Of a stretch of 64,000 nt of DNA, positions 1 to 12,460 are shown one piece after another; the first letter of the stretch is position 1; the number at the start of each line of letters is the position of its first letter. The DNA is taken from assembly GCF_015706575.1 (NCBI RefSeq), contig NW_024037059.1:30824129-30888128 (forward strand). The letters are read 5' to 3'. The DNA is from Patiria miniata (Eukaryota > Echinodermata > Asteroidea > Valvatida > Asterinidae). The position numbers and the translations under genes were made by a program. The notes under the pieces are model-generated. The model saw only the letters and a list, made by a program, of their open reading frames with translations, searched no databases and was not told the DNA's origin.

Positions 1-388
1 CCATGAAGGCAGCTTTCAAGCATTTCAACTGCATAGGTTTCAAAATATTGAAAAGCAGTGCCCCTCTTTTTAGTTGCCAGAGACACTTCCGAATTCAGCG
101 AAAATCTAAGCTCATCACCTCAGAAATTGCACATACATGGTCTATTGCCATTCTGCAATAGGCTGGTCACGAACATTAGTGTTGTGATTTTGAATTCAGG
201 AGGCGGGGTTCAGACCTATGCACATCCTGCATATAATTTGCATACATTACAGGAGGAAAACCTCCTAATGCATTCAGGAGTATACCTGTCCCTACATGTT
301 GAGGTCCGAAGGACAATAAAGGGACAGGAAACCAGTCTACTTTTTTAGTTGGTTCTTTCTCTGTCTCTCACTTTGGCATAAAACAAAG

Positions 389-2518
389 GGATTGGCGGTT
401 TTACATCAACAACAACTTTGGAGGATGTAAGGGAGATGAAGGCTGGCTGGTTGTGATCGAGTCTAACTCACTATTCTGCCACTGGGACAGACAGACGGCG
501 GCTTATCCCTACCCATTCATACTCTACAGCGCAACCAACAGCAAGGTGACGTGGGACCGTGTGCGTTCAAACGGTAAGAAAAGGGTACAGTCTGCGAGTT
601 AAATCGGACTTATGTATTTTTGCCTTCGCCAAGGCAGCCGTGTGGTTGCGAATGTCTAAGCGTCCCCGTTGTTAAACAAAGTTAATCTGATCAGGCGAAG
701 TGAAAAAAAACATGTTTCTCGTCCCCGCCCGCTTCCTATTTGGAGGCCGCCTGGATTTTTTTATTATTTTTTATTTTTGAAAAATGCAATAAAAAAACAC
801 CGAAAAAGTCAAATGCATCTAAAACTGTTCATTGTAGACCAATACAACTCTAAATGACACTGTAAATATGTTTACTTGTCCAACTTGTCTTTCATTTTAA
901 AAGTGTCTTTGAACAGTGGAAACACCAACGGTTGCAGGAAATTTTAAACTGGCGGCCATCTTGAAGAAAATAAAAAATAAAAAATAAAAAGCCCCGCTTC
1001 CTCCATTTGTTTCAAATACCCGGACGAGAAACATGTTTTTTTTTGTTTATTCGGCCTTACGTACTTATTATTATATGTGTAAAGGTACCACTAAGGAGAC
1101 ACGTTATACACGTTATCGTAATTTCTTCGCACGATGGGAGACATCGGTCATTAGGGAGACGTCACAGCCCCCATTTAGAGGCACAATTTTGCCGTCGCAA
1201 TTATGTTATACTTGTTGCTCGTGGTCTAGTCAGTAAACATACCGAAATTCGTGGAAAAGGGACAAGGGAATATTGAGTTAGGGGCAAGGGCACATTTAAG
1301 TTTGAAGCATTTTGTGCACAAATCTTTGGGGATGTCTCCCAAAATGTCCAATCCAGGGTAAAGTTGTTGCTGCTGCTGCTGCTTTTGTTGTTGTTAAACA
1401 TTTCTGGTAATGAAACCAAGGATTCCTCAAAAGCGCCCAAGGCACTGTTGCTCGCAAGCCTGAAGAAACCCGTGGAGAGAAGACAGTGAGAAAAATTACA
1501 GTTTTAGAGGTGGGAGGAAATGCCCAGAGGAAAATTCTGGGGAAAACCTACGGAATCATGCAGGGACTGAAAACCCAATCCACATATTGGCCCAGGCGGG
1601 ATTCGAACCCGGGTCACAGCGGTGGAAGGCGAGGAAAGTGCCGCTACGCCAACCTGACTCCCCAGACGCTATAACAGAGAGTGAAATTCATGCACCCCAA
1701 AAACATGGCCATTTGAATGTTGTGTTTCTCAGAAAATATGCTCGGTATGATTGAAATGTAGTACAACGGAAGAACAAATTCTAAACTTCATGTCAGTGAA
1801 AAAAATCGCCGTCATCGATGCCGAAACGTCAATACTGGTTACTGGTAAAGCTGACCTTAAAGTCGGGAAGAAATTGCTCGAAAACGTCCCCAAATCTATG
1901 TATTTATCTCACTTTCCCGGTATCTGCCATTGATTTTATACATGCCCCTATGTGTCGCCAGCCCATTAATCGTGTTTGTGGGCAAAACGCCCTATTTGAA
2001 AGATGGTGTACGTGCATAAATACCCCACGACCACTCTGCCGATTTTCGAATTTAACGGAGGGAAAACCGCGTAACTGAAAACAATTACTTGGTTTCGTTA
2101 ATGAATATTGCTCTGTCGATAGAAACTAACATACTTTGGGGGTTGCTGTTCAAAGCGGACCACCTTGGACATAATCGACACTACCGTACAGGGCATATTT
2201 GCCAACAGGCTCAAAGTTTTGCCGACAAAACGACGATGTTACCGATAAAAACGATTACGGAGGGGGGGGGGGGGGGGGAGGGAGGGAAGGGAGGGGGGCT
2301 GGTTCCACACCCCACCCCTCTGGCGACGCCCGTGATTATAAGTGGCTGCAGAAGATGCATCAACATGTTGCAGGTCTGATAAAGCAAGGGAATATCTATG
2401 TTTGTCAATATTGAAGTTAAATAGTTTATGCCGTAACTACTGCTTTTGTATTCTTATCCCCACAGATGGAACAGTTGGAAGGGCAGATAGCCTTACCATC
2501 CACATCGATGCTGAGTGA
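389..2518 (+). CDS. 3' end of an unrecognised gene (two exons, partial)
   Basis: Two exons join in frame. Exon 389-573 lies between an AG acceptor after a pyrimidine-rich tract and a GTAAG donor. Exon 2466-2518 follows a CCCCACAG acceptor and ends in TGA at 2516-2518. The joined C-terminus is about 79 residues: it begins DWRFYINNNFGGC, continues with GDEGWLVV, a second Cys before HWD, PFILYS, and ends ADSLTIHIDAE. The two cysteines, aromatic spacing and beta-rich look suggest a compact, perhaps extracellular, domain, but I cannot name the family. The intron (574-2465) is filled with repeats. The start and the rest of the protein lie left of the window. What is seen: open frame, matching phases (1/1) and good splice sites. 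The extracellular location is inference. Confidence 0.6.
703..1042. mobile_element. Foldback MITE, copy 1
   Basis: Inverted ends AAACATGTTTCTCGTCC and GGACGAGAAACATGTTT enclose AT-rich sequence with no ORF. A diverged copy lies at 43884-44200 (shared CATGTTT.GCGTCCCCGCCC start and GGAGGC.GCCT inner motif). Non-autonomous; superfamily not determinable. Confidence 0.65.
1370..1676 (-). mobile_element. tRNA-derived SINE
   Basis: On the minus strand the element opens with a tRNA-like head: an A-box-like GGTTGGCGTAGCGGC and a B-box GGGTTCGAATCCC near 1610. The body contains the TTTCCTCCCAC-type segment common in animal SINEs, then a 3' part ending in an AAC-rich tail near 1375. A 5'-truncated copy lies at 18700-18838. 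In the intron of the leftmost gene. Confidence 0.7.
2262..2298 (+). repeat. G-rich low-complexity tract
   Basis: A run of about 18 G is followed by GGGA/GGAA repeats. It can form a G-quadruplex. It sits in the intron about 170 bp before the final acceptor at 2465. Confidence 0.8.
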
Positions 2519-5100
2519 GCCTGGATCTACAACAAAATCAAGAAGGGAAGGGGAGGAGTGATCTTAGCCCCGCCCCTCCCTCCGTCGACATGTTTTGAAT
2601 TTATGTAATTAACGGATTGAAATATATGCTAATAGGGTGTGATTCCTTAGCCACGCATACGCAGATCTGAAGTATGACTAGTTAGTACAACTTATTTACG
2701 GCGCCATTTACTGCTTTAAAAATAAGTCGCTTTTCGTATTTTAAAATTAATTGTACTTAAGCAGGTGTTTTTTTCTTGGTATAATGTGAAGTTCAATTAC
2801 TCCATGTCTATTGACCAAATGCTGAAGGAAAAACAATCGCTCAGAATTGTTAATGCATGGTAAAAGCAACTTGTTTTGCAATAATAGCCCCCTTTTTGCT
2901 AGTCTGAGTATTAGCCGTTGTCCACGGAGCCCAGTCTCCGGTCTAACGTCTGATATATCGAAGCATGCAGATTTATGCGACCCCTCGCGTAAGCTTATCG
3001 GAGTCGACGCAACCTCGTCCCCAGTGCTTACTTTATTTCCAACCGCGTTTCCAATAGTAAACCCTGGATAGGAAACTTTCTTCCTGTATCCTGATTGGAT
3101 CCCGCTATTGGCTAGTAATGGATTTTTATCGTGTACTTTGTGCTATTATTCACAACGTGCAGTACGTGTTTTCGCGATCATTCGTCCACGCCTTCTCGAA
3201 AATACTAATTTCCCTTCCAATTTGCTCATATTGATATGAAATATGATACTGCATGTTAATTGTCTCGATAAGATCGTAACAGTTTGATTTTAAAAATCGT
3301 GTTTTCGTAACTCACGCCGTGCTCGCGCTGCTACGAATTGACTCTGTTTTTACCCCAGACACCGCATACCAAAACAAACGCTAATGCGTAACGCATATCC
3401 AGGCACCAGACTGTTCCTCATTTGCATACGTGTTCAAAAATCTTGCACATGCAAATGATCCAATACCAGGGTGAGAGAGCAGGTAGTGGTGGGCGCGTAC
3501 TGCTCGACACCCTGGGGACGAGGTTGGAGTCGACGTTACTAAATCGTGACGTCATTTCGTTGCGAAATGTGGACTAAAGTTTTGATTGGTCAATTCGAAT
3601 GCAGTGTTTTGTAATACAACAACGGCCGGGAATAGATCCGCGTGAACACAGCCTTTGTTTGCTTTGTCTTGCATAATTATTAATCAGCGAATCTGCTCTC
3701 TCTTTAAATCACATCAGTCCTCTTTAAAATGAAAAGAAATGAAAATTTCAATGGTACTTTTGTAAAAAAAGAAAGGAATTTTGAGATTTTTTTCGAAACA
3801 AAAATAATGACAAGTGCCTGATTGTAATAACGAGCTTTAATTTTGAGTGTTTTGACCAATTTTTCAAAAGTTTACACAAACTCTTCTCTTTTGATTTTTT
3901 GTTCATTTACCGCGGTTTTTTTTTAATTCAATGAGTGGTGGCGATTATAACTTTTTACTTAAAGTCCAATACAAAATATTCTTTATTAATTTGATTTTTA
4001 GTTTTCTTTTATTTAATATTTATATTTTTTATGTTTGAATTTTAACGTGATTTGTATCGTTTATCTTTAAATTCGCATTACAAAAAAAATCCCTCTGTTA
4101 AAGTTTATGTTCACATCTAGTCTTGACCCATTTAATTCTAGTTTTATCCTAACTCTACCTCTGTTATTTAATTATTGGCACGTGCAAAGAAAAATAACAA
4201 AAATGACAATCCTAAAGAAAATGGATGCATAACTAAAGAAATCAAGTTGAGAAACTTACCCAATCAATACTTCTGAGAATGATATTCCAAAGTCATGTAT
4301 TTTCCAAAAGAAATTATTTCCAGTGATGAGCGAGATGGTAATATTCCGATGTGTACTCCTTGTAACAAATGCCAAGGTCAATGACATGGTTCTCATAATC
4401 GACGACACGTGGTTCCAGAAATAGAAGAGCTCTGTGCACAAATGAGTTGCCTGCCAAAGTTTTCTTATAGTTGGTGTTAAACTCCTCAATCCCGTAAGAT
4501 CACATCAATAGTAGTTTTCGTAATCCAGTATAATCCCGTAGCTGTAACATTCAAGCATAAACTCCATTTGGCTTCGGAAGCTGGGAAGAAAAAGAGTGTG
4601 TTTGCACCACACACAATTACTGAGTGTGACTTTCCATGTATTTATAGGACAAATGAACAGTGCCTCATATGAATGGAACAAAATATGTGCACCCATCCGA
4701 CGGGTTAACAACGGACCGATCCAGTAAGCACCGCCCCATGGTGTTCTGATCAATCACAGCCGTGATTTATGTCCGACGTGCGTGCACAAAAGTCCGACAT
4801 GCGTGCACGCGCGTATGATGCGCGCGGAAGGAAAATGCAGCGTGGCATTGGAGAGGAGCACGTGTTAATTTGCCCACGTGCGCACTGGGCGGAGCTTACT
4901 GGATCGGCCCATTAGCATTGCCATGATGCAAGCACAGCATGTTAATGCGATACGTGACAGAGGACCCTCCCCCTCTTTTGTGTTGGTCATTGTGTTACCA
5001 GAATCTCAGAAATTCTTTTGAGATATCTAGGGGAATGTGGTCGGACAATAGACTCGGAACTGTAGATTCTTTTTTCATAGGTGCGTAAGCAAAGGAATCC
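2519..5100. other. Gene-free stretch with dispersed repeats
   Basis: No coding exon I can defend. About 2895-3110 shares sequence with the opposite strand near 54780-54895. 3467-3545 matches the reverse complement of 50118-50187. 3530-3625 (TGACGTCATTTCG followed by GATTGGTCAATT) recurs at 30256-30370 and, inverted, at 54695-54830, so these belong to one dispersed family. 4709-4912 carries an inverted repeat (CGATCCAGTAAGC / GCTTACTGGATCG). 3620-4250 is AT-rich and featureless. A minus-strand open stretch at 4257-4489 ends at a strong donor; see the findings. Confidence 0.5.
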
Positions 5101-5119
5101 AGCTAGCTACGAGACTTGT

Positions 5120-6290
5120 GTGCATATCTCCCCCCCCCCCCCTCAAAATGTATAGTATCCACCGAGCTGAAACTTCAACAAGTTCGTTGTTATGCACCCT
5201 TCTTACGATTTTGAGCAATTTTGTTGTTTCCAATGAAAAACAAATGCACAAACAGACAACGATCGTATGTTTTTGTTGTGGGCGTCGCGAGGGAGGGGGG
5301 GGGGGGGCAAAAGGGGCAGATTCAGGAATTTTTGCAGGGGGAGGGGGGTTCATCGGCAAAGAAATCTGAAATGTAGACAGGTTTTTTTCTCCGGACACTT
5401 GGCCTCCGAAAATCAATGTGGGGGGGGGGGGGGCGCTGTTCAAATCCGACGAATTAATAACACTTTATCACAGGATAGTGTACAAATACAAGCTGGCTCT
5501 GTACGTATTTTGTGCAAAGGAGGACATTATTACCAGTAAAAATATTTCGGGTGTCAGAGCAGGGTGGAGGGGGTTCGCCTTTTTTTCCATTAATTTATAT
5601 TAAAAAAAACAACATTTTTTTGGACGGAGCTGTTTTTTTTTACCCCCCCCGATCCGCGCCTGGGCAAGGGGTCCCCCCCTGGAAAAGCCACACCAAAAAA
5701 ACCCAGAAAAGGAAAAAGAGGTGTGTAGTCATATTTGCTATTAATTTAATACACATTTAACAAAATGGGCGTCTGCAGGGGTGTTAAAGGGGGTGGGGTG
5801 GCCTAATGTACCCCCACCCAGTCACACACTCTCAAAAAAATGATAAATTGAGAATATGCTAGCGAAAGTACAAGGATTTTGGGGAAAATGTGCTTTGCCC
5901 CCCCCCCCCAAAAAAATCCTGGCGACGCCCATGTATGTATACCTGTAACAAGTGATCTCGGACAGGACTTAACCCACAGTAGCGCACCCAAGGGGGGGGG
6001 GGGCCTTCGGGGGGCTTGAGCCCCCCCCCCCCCGAGTTTTTTTTTTTTTTTTGTCTTTTTTGTTTTTAGTCCCACGATTTGGCCTTGGTGATATGTATGT
6101 GGCTTATTTTCGAGTAGTATAATAGGGGTGTAAGTGGCGCCACCAACATCAAAATAGGCCGCCCCTAAAAAAAACATTTTTTTTCTGCGGCCAAAAATTT
6201 TCTTCACAATTTTTTGAAAAAAAATTCTACTTTTAACAAATTTGTACAAAAATATTGTTGAACCCCCCCCCCCCACCCAAACCAAATCCT
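5120..6290. repeat. Homopolymer-rich block (C, G, T and A runs)
   Basis: At least ten runs of 8-14 C or G alternate with runs of A or T, for example near 5130, 5290, 5420, 5645, 5900, 5992, 6022 and 6266. Phrases such as GGCGACGCCCATG recur. The ORFs across it encode only Gly, Pro or Lys runs. It is probably several degraded transposon ends plus slippage. Confidence 0.7.
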
Positions 6291-6394
6291 GGGTGCGCCA
6301 TTGTTAACCCACTAACTCCTAAACCACCACGTTAGATAAAATCCACTAAAATATGCAGTGTTTGACAACACTACAATGTACGTCAGTCTGTGTC

Positions 6395-6536
6395 AGTGTT
6401 GTAGTCGAGACCGGATAGTCCGAGACCGAGACCAAGACCGAGACCTGAAGTTGCGAGACCGAGACCGAGACCAACCCCTTCAAGGCGGACCGAGACCGAG
6501 ACCGAAATGGTCCGAGACCGAGACCGAGACCGCGGA
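6395..6536 (+). repeat. (CGAGAC)n hexamer microsatellite
   Basis: Interrupted tandem GAGACC/CGAGAC hexamers. They translate as Arg-Asp repeats on one strand and Ser-Val or Ser-Arg on the other, which is a period artefact. A second, longer array is at 7775-7945. Confidence 0.85.
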
Positions 6537-7774
6537 TAATAAATAACAATAATCTAAATAAAGTGTCAATCTGATGAAGAAACTCTAACTTTATAGGAGT
6601 ACGGCAATTTGTACTAGTTTTTTTGCAATATTGAAACTTGACAAAAGTAAAAAGTTAAAGGTGGATGTTTCATCTGTTATAGGAACTGAACTAAACTGTT
6701 ACAGGACCCTAAACTCCACAGCCACCCCTTGGTTTCAGCAATGACTACTAACGGATATTTAAAGGCAGCTTTAATTTTACATTGGACCTCCTTGTAAACC
6801 TGATTCAAAAAATATTTGGAGCAAGAAAATATTGATTTATTTTTTTAAATTTCAGTCATGGAATATAGACTTGTACATGTAGACCCAAAAATTGAGAGAT
6901 GGTCGCCAGAGAGGCCTGGCTTAGGCTGAAATGTAATGCCACTTTATTTGTGTATAATGTCAATACCATTACATACACTATAGAAGATCGATGAACCATA
7001 TTTGCCTGATCTATCTTCTGTTAATCTGCCCGCCGTCATCATCGCCATTAGCCTATTTGAGAATATGGCCGACACAATAGAAGGGCGCTGTCACAAACTG
7101 AATGTGGTGGGCGAGATGTACTTTTAGGATTCATGGCTGCGTGCGCACGCCTATTTGTGTTTTAGTAATTTACAAGTACAACATATTGCCAATATTTCAA
7201 TCGTTTATTGTGATGGCCGTAAACAGCATTTAGCGATTAATGGAACAAAAGTCTTCTCGACTCATGCAAACGCAATTGACATTTAGAAAGGAGACAAGGC
7301 AGGCAATTAGACTCTATTTTTGTGTGACTATGGCAGTAGCTCAATTTGTGTTTATCACAGATGAAAAGATGAATACATGGCAAGTCAAAAATAAAGTGAC
7401 AGTATGATAAAGAAAAAGAAATGGCACCCTCCATTTTGTAAAAAAATATATATACTTGGGATAAAGAACATGTTATTGAGTAGTAACTCTGAAAATTTCA
7501 CGTAATTTGCATTCTCTATTCCCAAGTCGTGCCTATTTTAATAAAGAGATCACAAAATTCAGCTGTCCACCACTAAAAGCAATTTAGCGGTCTACGAATT
7601 GATGAATATCCATTAATAAATATAATGGAAAAAACAAACGTTTTCCTGCCTCTACGAATAAAGTTAAAATTGAAAAGGAAAATAGAACAAAAATCACCAA
7701 TATTTCTGGGGGAAAAGAGTTGAATTGTTTCCCATATTCAAAACAAAAAATCCGCCCCCTCACTTTATGGCTGG

Positions 7775-7889
7775 TCTCGACTCGAGACCAGCCAAAATAT
7801 CGAGACCAAAGGGGACCGAGACCGAGACCAAGACCGAGACCACAGCTCCCGAGACCGAGACCGAGACCGAGACCAGCAAAAAGTGGTCT

Positions 7890-7921
<32 letters not shown>

Positions 7922-7945
7922 GTCTCGAGACCTACAACACTGGTC
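7775..7945 (+). repeat. (GAGACC)n hexamer microsatellite, second array
   Basis: Same hexamer as 6395-6536, with both GAGACC and its complement GGTCTC at the edges, so the array is partly self-complementary. Both arrays are joined to similar text (ACAACACT, TGTTGTAG), suggesting one parent element. Confidence 0.85.
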
Positions 7946-8521
7946 TGTGTACATGTCTATATAGGGTCAGAGCAAAGACTGAAATTTAAAAGTGTTGAAA
8001 TAAATAAAGCTAGTGGTTATATGAACTGTTCTTTTACATTGGTTGATTGAATTTAATGTCAAAATGCGTTCTTTATTCAACATCTTATTTGTCGATTTTT
8101 AATTTTAATCTCATTATGTACATGTACATAGGTTCATGACAGATTCAGTCTTACATATCTTCACGTCCGTTGCTGGTCATACATAAAAATAAAAATTACA
8201 GAACAGTACAAAGAAACCAATATTTCTTTCTCTTGATTGAGCAGCAAGAAAGGCACACCACGCTCATACTGTACATGCATGTACAACACTCTGCAACCGA
8301 ATGTAGGGGCCTACATTGTGTATCAATAAAAATGTAGCAGTCAATCCACATATTAAAAATACTAGCACTCTCGTTTTGCAAAAATTATCTAAAGAGTCTG
8401 AAGGTGTAGTAAATACTCTACACAATGGTCTTTATCCCATCTCATTTGGACACTCCAGTCCAGAGATACAGCTAATTAAATGAAAGGACTTGAATTCCAA
8501 GTTGGGCCACTTTTCAGATTA

Positions 8522-8677
8522 CAGTGAAATCTCGAAGTCAAACCTCAAGGGAACAGGTTCAAAACTTGACTTAAGCAGAGTTTTGAGTTAAGCAGGTTTG
8601 TATATCATTGTTATACTACTGAAGGGAATGGATTCTTTGTTTGAGTTATCATAGCTTGACTTATCGAGATTTCACTG
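8522..8677. mobile_element. pogo/Tigger-like MITE
   Basis: Ends CAGTGAAATCTCGA and TCGAGATTTCACTG are exact inverted copies, flanked by TA on both sides (8520-8521 and 8678-8679). TA duplication and CAGT termini fit the Tc1/mariner-pogo group. No ORF. It splits a second inverted repeat whose halves lie near 8505 and 8759. Confidence 0.8.
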
Positions 8678-9349
8678 TATCTGGTAATCTAATGAAAGGC
8701 ATTGACATACCAAGAAGGTGTTTTAATGCCTTTCATTAGATAGACCTACATTGTGCCACATAATCTGAAAAAGTGACCCAAACAGATTTTGACAGCCTTT
8801 CCAAGTTTGGTAACTTTTAAACAAAAGGTCCAAATCACACGGAACAAAAATCCTGTCAAGGGTGAATAAACACTCTATCATCTCATGGTAATTTTGTTTT
8901 TGTTACCAAAGAAACAATTTAGTTTCCTCAGAAAAAAAAGTTTGACTGCTACATTTTTGTTGAGACGTCCTGTACTTCAGTATCTTATTAAACGACTTTC
9001 ATACTGTACATGTACAACACTCTGCCATGTCTGCATTCAAATGTATATAACAAAACCATAAAATCCCCCCGGTTTGCTAACTAACCCCTAAAACCATCCA
9101 TTTCTGAACTACAGCAAAAGCAAATGTTGTATATTACCTTAAACCAAGAAAGTTTTTCAACAATTATTTCGTCAGTTACCTTTTGGATAGCTGCAAATGA
9201 TCTACTCTGCCTTGAAACGAAATAATTAGCAATTCAGTTTTCATTTTTGTTTGGATTTAGGGTTCCACTCCCAAACTGCATGAACATACATGTAACTTTA
9301 AAAACTAACTTATCCCTAACCCCCAACAGGTTTTCTCTAGGCACCCTGC

Positions 9350-9602
9350 CAAATGCAACAAAATGCAAAGTTGGCTGAAATAAGAACCATGCTAAATGCA
9401 ACCAAATGCAACAGTGGATTCTGTTGCATTGTGCAGTGAACCCAGGCCATACCAGCCTTGGCACCAAGCAGTCACCCTGGTAAATGCAACCACGTGCAAC
9501 AGTGGATTCTGTCGTATTGCCTTGGCTAACCCTGCTAAATGCAACAAGATGCAACAGAGCACGGGGACTTGAGTTGCCTGCTAAATGCAACACTATGCAA
9601 CA
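9350..9602 (+). repeat. Five spaced copies of a doubled ATGCAAC motif
   Basis: AAATGCAAC, three or four bases, then TGCAA occurs near 9351, 9395, 9484, 9536 and 9581; two copies also share CAGTGGATTCTGT. The spacing is irregular (about 44-88 bp), so it is not a simple tandem array. Confidence 0.6.
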
Positions 9603-10255
9603 ACTTTTTACCTTTGTTGCTTTCTGTTGCTTTTTTTTTTTTTTTACAATCAGTGCATCTGATGCAGTTCATATACATGTAGAGGACAGTCAATCTCATA
9701 CCCAAAATGGTTGCGCTCTCCCATCACACAAAAAGATGCAGACCATTAAAAAACCGAAACTGCCAAAAAAGATTTTTGTACCATCAATTTCTCTCGTATG
9801 TGTTCCTTGAAAGTTTCAATTTGACTGTGCTACATGTAGTTCATTCTGTCCAAGCAATATTTGTGTGTATATCTAATCTCACTCTCTGTTGGGTATGGAA
9901 CCCGTAGAACTGTAAGAATTTAACACTGCATACAAATTAAGCATAACATTAGCTTTTCAAAAGCAGTGGCTGAATGAGTTTGACACAAACTGAACACTGA
10001 CTTTAAGCCTGACAGACAACATTGGAACAATATCATCCTGAACTTGGTTCAAAATGTTCCTCAGCAGCAAAAATGCAAAAGTCCAATAAATGTTGACATC
10101 TTGCTCCCAAAAAAGAAAGAAAAGGTTTTGCTCTCAAAGACCACAATAGTGTTTCAGCCAATTCTGTGTACAAAAATCATGTTGCACTCCCTTAATAGAT
10201 TAGCAGGCCTTATTTTTGGCAAACATGGGCGACACTATTTTGTGCTACGGAATTA

Positions 10256-10438
10256 CAGTCGACTCTCATTAATACAAACTCGGCCCCTAGCCAAAATGTT
10301 TGTTATATCAGAATTTTGTATTAAGAGGAACATCAGTCGTATTCATTGTGCACACAAATGCACAGACAGTACCAAGGATTCATGTTTGTTATAACCAGAA
10401 TTTGTATTAACAGAGTTTGTACTAACGAGAGTTGACTG
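10256..10438. mobile_element. pogo/Tigger-like MITE
   Basis: Ends CAGTCGACTCTCATTAATAC and GTACTAACGAGAGTTGACTG are imperfect inverted copies flanked by TA (10254-10255, 10439-10440). Non-coding; the 116-aa ORF over it is incidental. Confidence 0.75.
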
Positions 10439-11366
10439 TAGTAGGCTACAGATGTGAACCCTAAGTCAATGACATAAGTTGAAATGTTGTTATAATCACA
10501 AATTGCATGTATAAAATCTTATGTACATTTAATTTCTCCTGAATGTAAAAACACCAGTATCAGTTTGATGCTGTAACAACATCCACTTTGATAGTGTTCC
10601 ATCATATGGCATAGTTCTGAAGCACACTGCATATTTTTTTTTTTTTGCAACCAGAATATTCAGGTGATAAACCAAAACACAAAATGGAGAAACATTCATG
10701 GACACTACTGATTCAGTTACAGGAATGCATTTTATGAATATCCACTAGTGGTGGTATTTAAATCCAGATTTTTAAAAATTCAATTTGAATCCACATTCGG
10801 TTTCGATTTTGGAAACTTGACATTCGAAATAAATCTTTAATTAATAAGCCTTCCTTTTTTGTGTGACACAGGCTAAAAAAAACAAGTGGAACATCCCCCA
10901 ATTTGCTCCACAGTCTCTGATTGTAACTGCATTCACTTGTTAGTGGTCTTCTTGGTCTATGAATAGCCTTCCCATTCGACTTATCAGATAGTTCCCATCC
11001 ATTTTTCTGTCAGGATTACAGCTCTGGAGTGTTTTTGTGAAGGCCCAGTGGTCATTGAATCCTGCAAACTATACCCAATCATTGGGAGGGCATTGCATGC
11101 GGCACCTCACTTGTCACTTTTTGTTGGCATGACTGTGAGCTGGATGGGAACTTCTGGTGAAATCAGATAACCGTTATTCGGTTAGAAAAAAGTTAGGATA
11201 AACGGATTTTGAAATCTCCGATTCCTCCCACCACAAATGTCAACCTTCCATTCAAGTTCCATTTCAACATTTACATGTAGAACAATAAAAATCTGAATGT
11301 ATTATGTCTGTCATCATGTAGTAATTGACAACTAAAATGGCCAAAGTTAAAACAACTATATAGTGG

Positions 11367-11945
11367 TGTTCCCTAACGTGGCACACTTCAATATTTACCC
11401 CGACTTTCTACATCAGTGTTGCCAAAATTCTTTGTTGACAAACTTCAAATTCATTCAGTGAAATACTGGTACTTTTACCTTATTAAAGCTTGCTATTTAA
11501 CCTCTGTGAACAATTTCGTTTCATGAAATTTAATCCGAAATTCAACAACGGTGGCGTCCGGAAATTGGGCACAAATTGGCTGAGTGTTCCCCAACGTGGC
11601 GCACTTGAATAAATCTCGGAAAATTCCAAATTAACATTTAAGAATTTCTGTAAAGTTAATAAGTTCTGATAAACAATTATTATCTCTACTTACATACCCA
11701 ACTAGAAGTTTGTCAGAAAATTATTTTCAATTTTTTCGGGACATTTTTAAAGGGTTCAGTGTCATGACTGTGCACTTCGAAAAAAAATCGGAAAATCACA
11801 CCGAAATAACATTTTCTTTTAACTTTGTAAAGGGTGGATAAACTCGCGCTTTATGAACGGGAGTGTTTAGAACTTGCTTTAGCTAGGCACTACAGGCGAT
11901 AAATCAAAGTGCGCCACGTTAGGGGCCGCGCCACGTTAGGGTACA
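11367..11945. mobile_element. TIR element with CCCTAACGTGGC ends
   Basis: Left end TGTTCCCTAACGTGGC and right end GCCACGTTAGGGTACA are inverted copies. The terminal motif is repeated inside on the left (near 11586) and doubled on the right (11909-11944). No ORF and no clear target duplication. Confidence 0.65.
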
Positions 11946-12198
11946 TCAACAATACTAGCACAAGTAGTATGCTATATTTGGAATTTTGGAAAGCATTCAT
12001 TCAAATTCTGGCACTTTTGTATCTCTAATAGGGTTTGCTATGCGGAGAATGAGAAACTAAACGGTCGGTAAATCAATGTTCGACAAGGTTTTACAGGATT
12101 TTAAATGCGGTAAACGTACCGTAGGGTTCAACCAAGAGTTAGGCCATGTAAAAATATAAACCAGTTTATCGTCTCCGCCTGCTTCCTTAGTAAGTATT

Positions 12199-12345
12199 TG
12201 CTGCCCTCTGTTGATATGCATATGAAAATGGCTAAAATAAGTAGTTTGCTGCCCTCTGTTGATAGGCATATGAAAATGGCTAAAATAAGTAGTTTGCTGC
12301 CCTCTGTTGATAGGCATATGAAAATGGCTAAAATGCTGCCTCTTT
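12199..12345 (+). repeat. 48-bp tandem repeat, three copies
   Basis: The unit contains GCTGCCCTCTGTTGAT, GGCATATGAAAATGGC and TAAAATAAGTAGTTT. Two more diverged copies lie inverted at 13055-13140, so the blocks face each other across about 700 bp. The period is a multiple of three and keeps frames open, but there is no other sign of coding. Confidence 0.85.
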
Positions 12346-12460
12346 TTTTCATTCATACATTTGCAATATATTTTTCACATTGTCAATGTATTGTCTTTTT
12401 ATTTGTTTCCAACAAAAGCTATGTAGAAAGGGTAATGGCTTTTTTTTTGGACACAATATT

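Larger units (their letters stand above)
635..1930 (+). repeat. TIR element (same family as 13389-13987), interrupted
   Basis: The left end CAGCCGTGTGGTTGCGAA and the following 60 bp match the start of the complete copy at 13389. The inner part of that copy reappears at about 1677-1925. The sequence between is a later insertion of a foldback element (703-1042) and a SINE (about 1370-1676). No right TIR is visible here. Confidence 0.6.

Noticed and set aside
6358..6546. Arg-Asp repeat protein
   Set aside because: Translation of a GAGACC microsatellite; the same occurs at 7720-7989.
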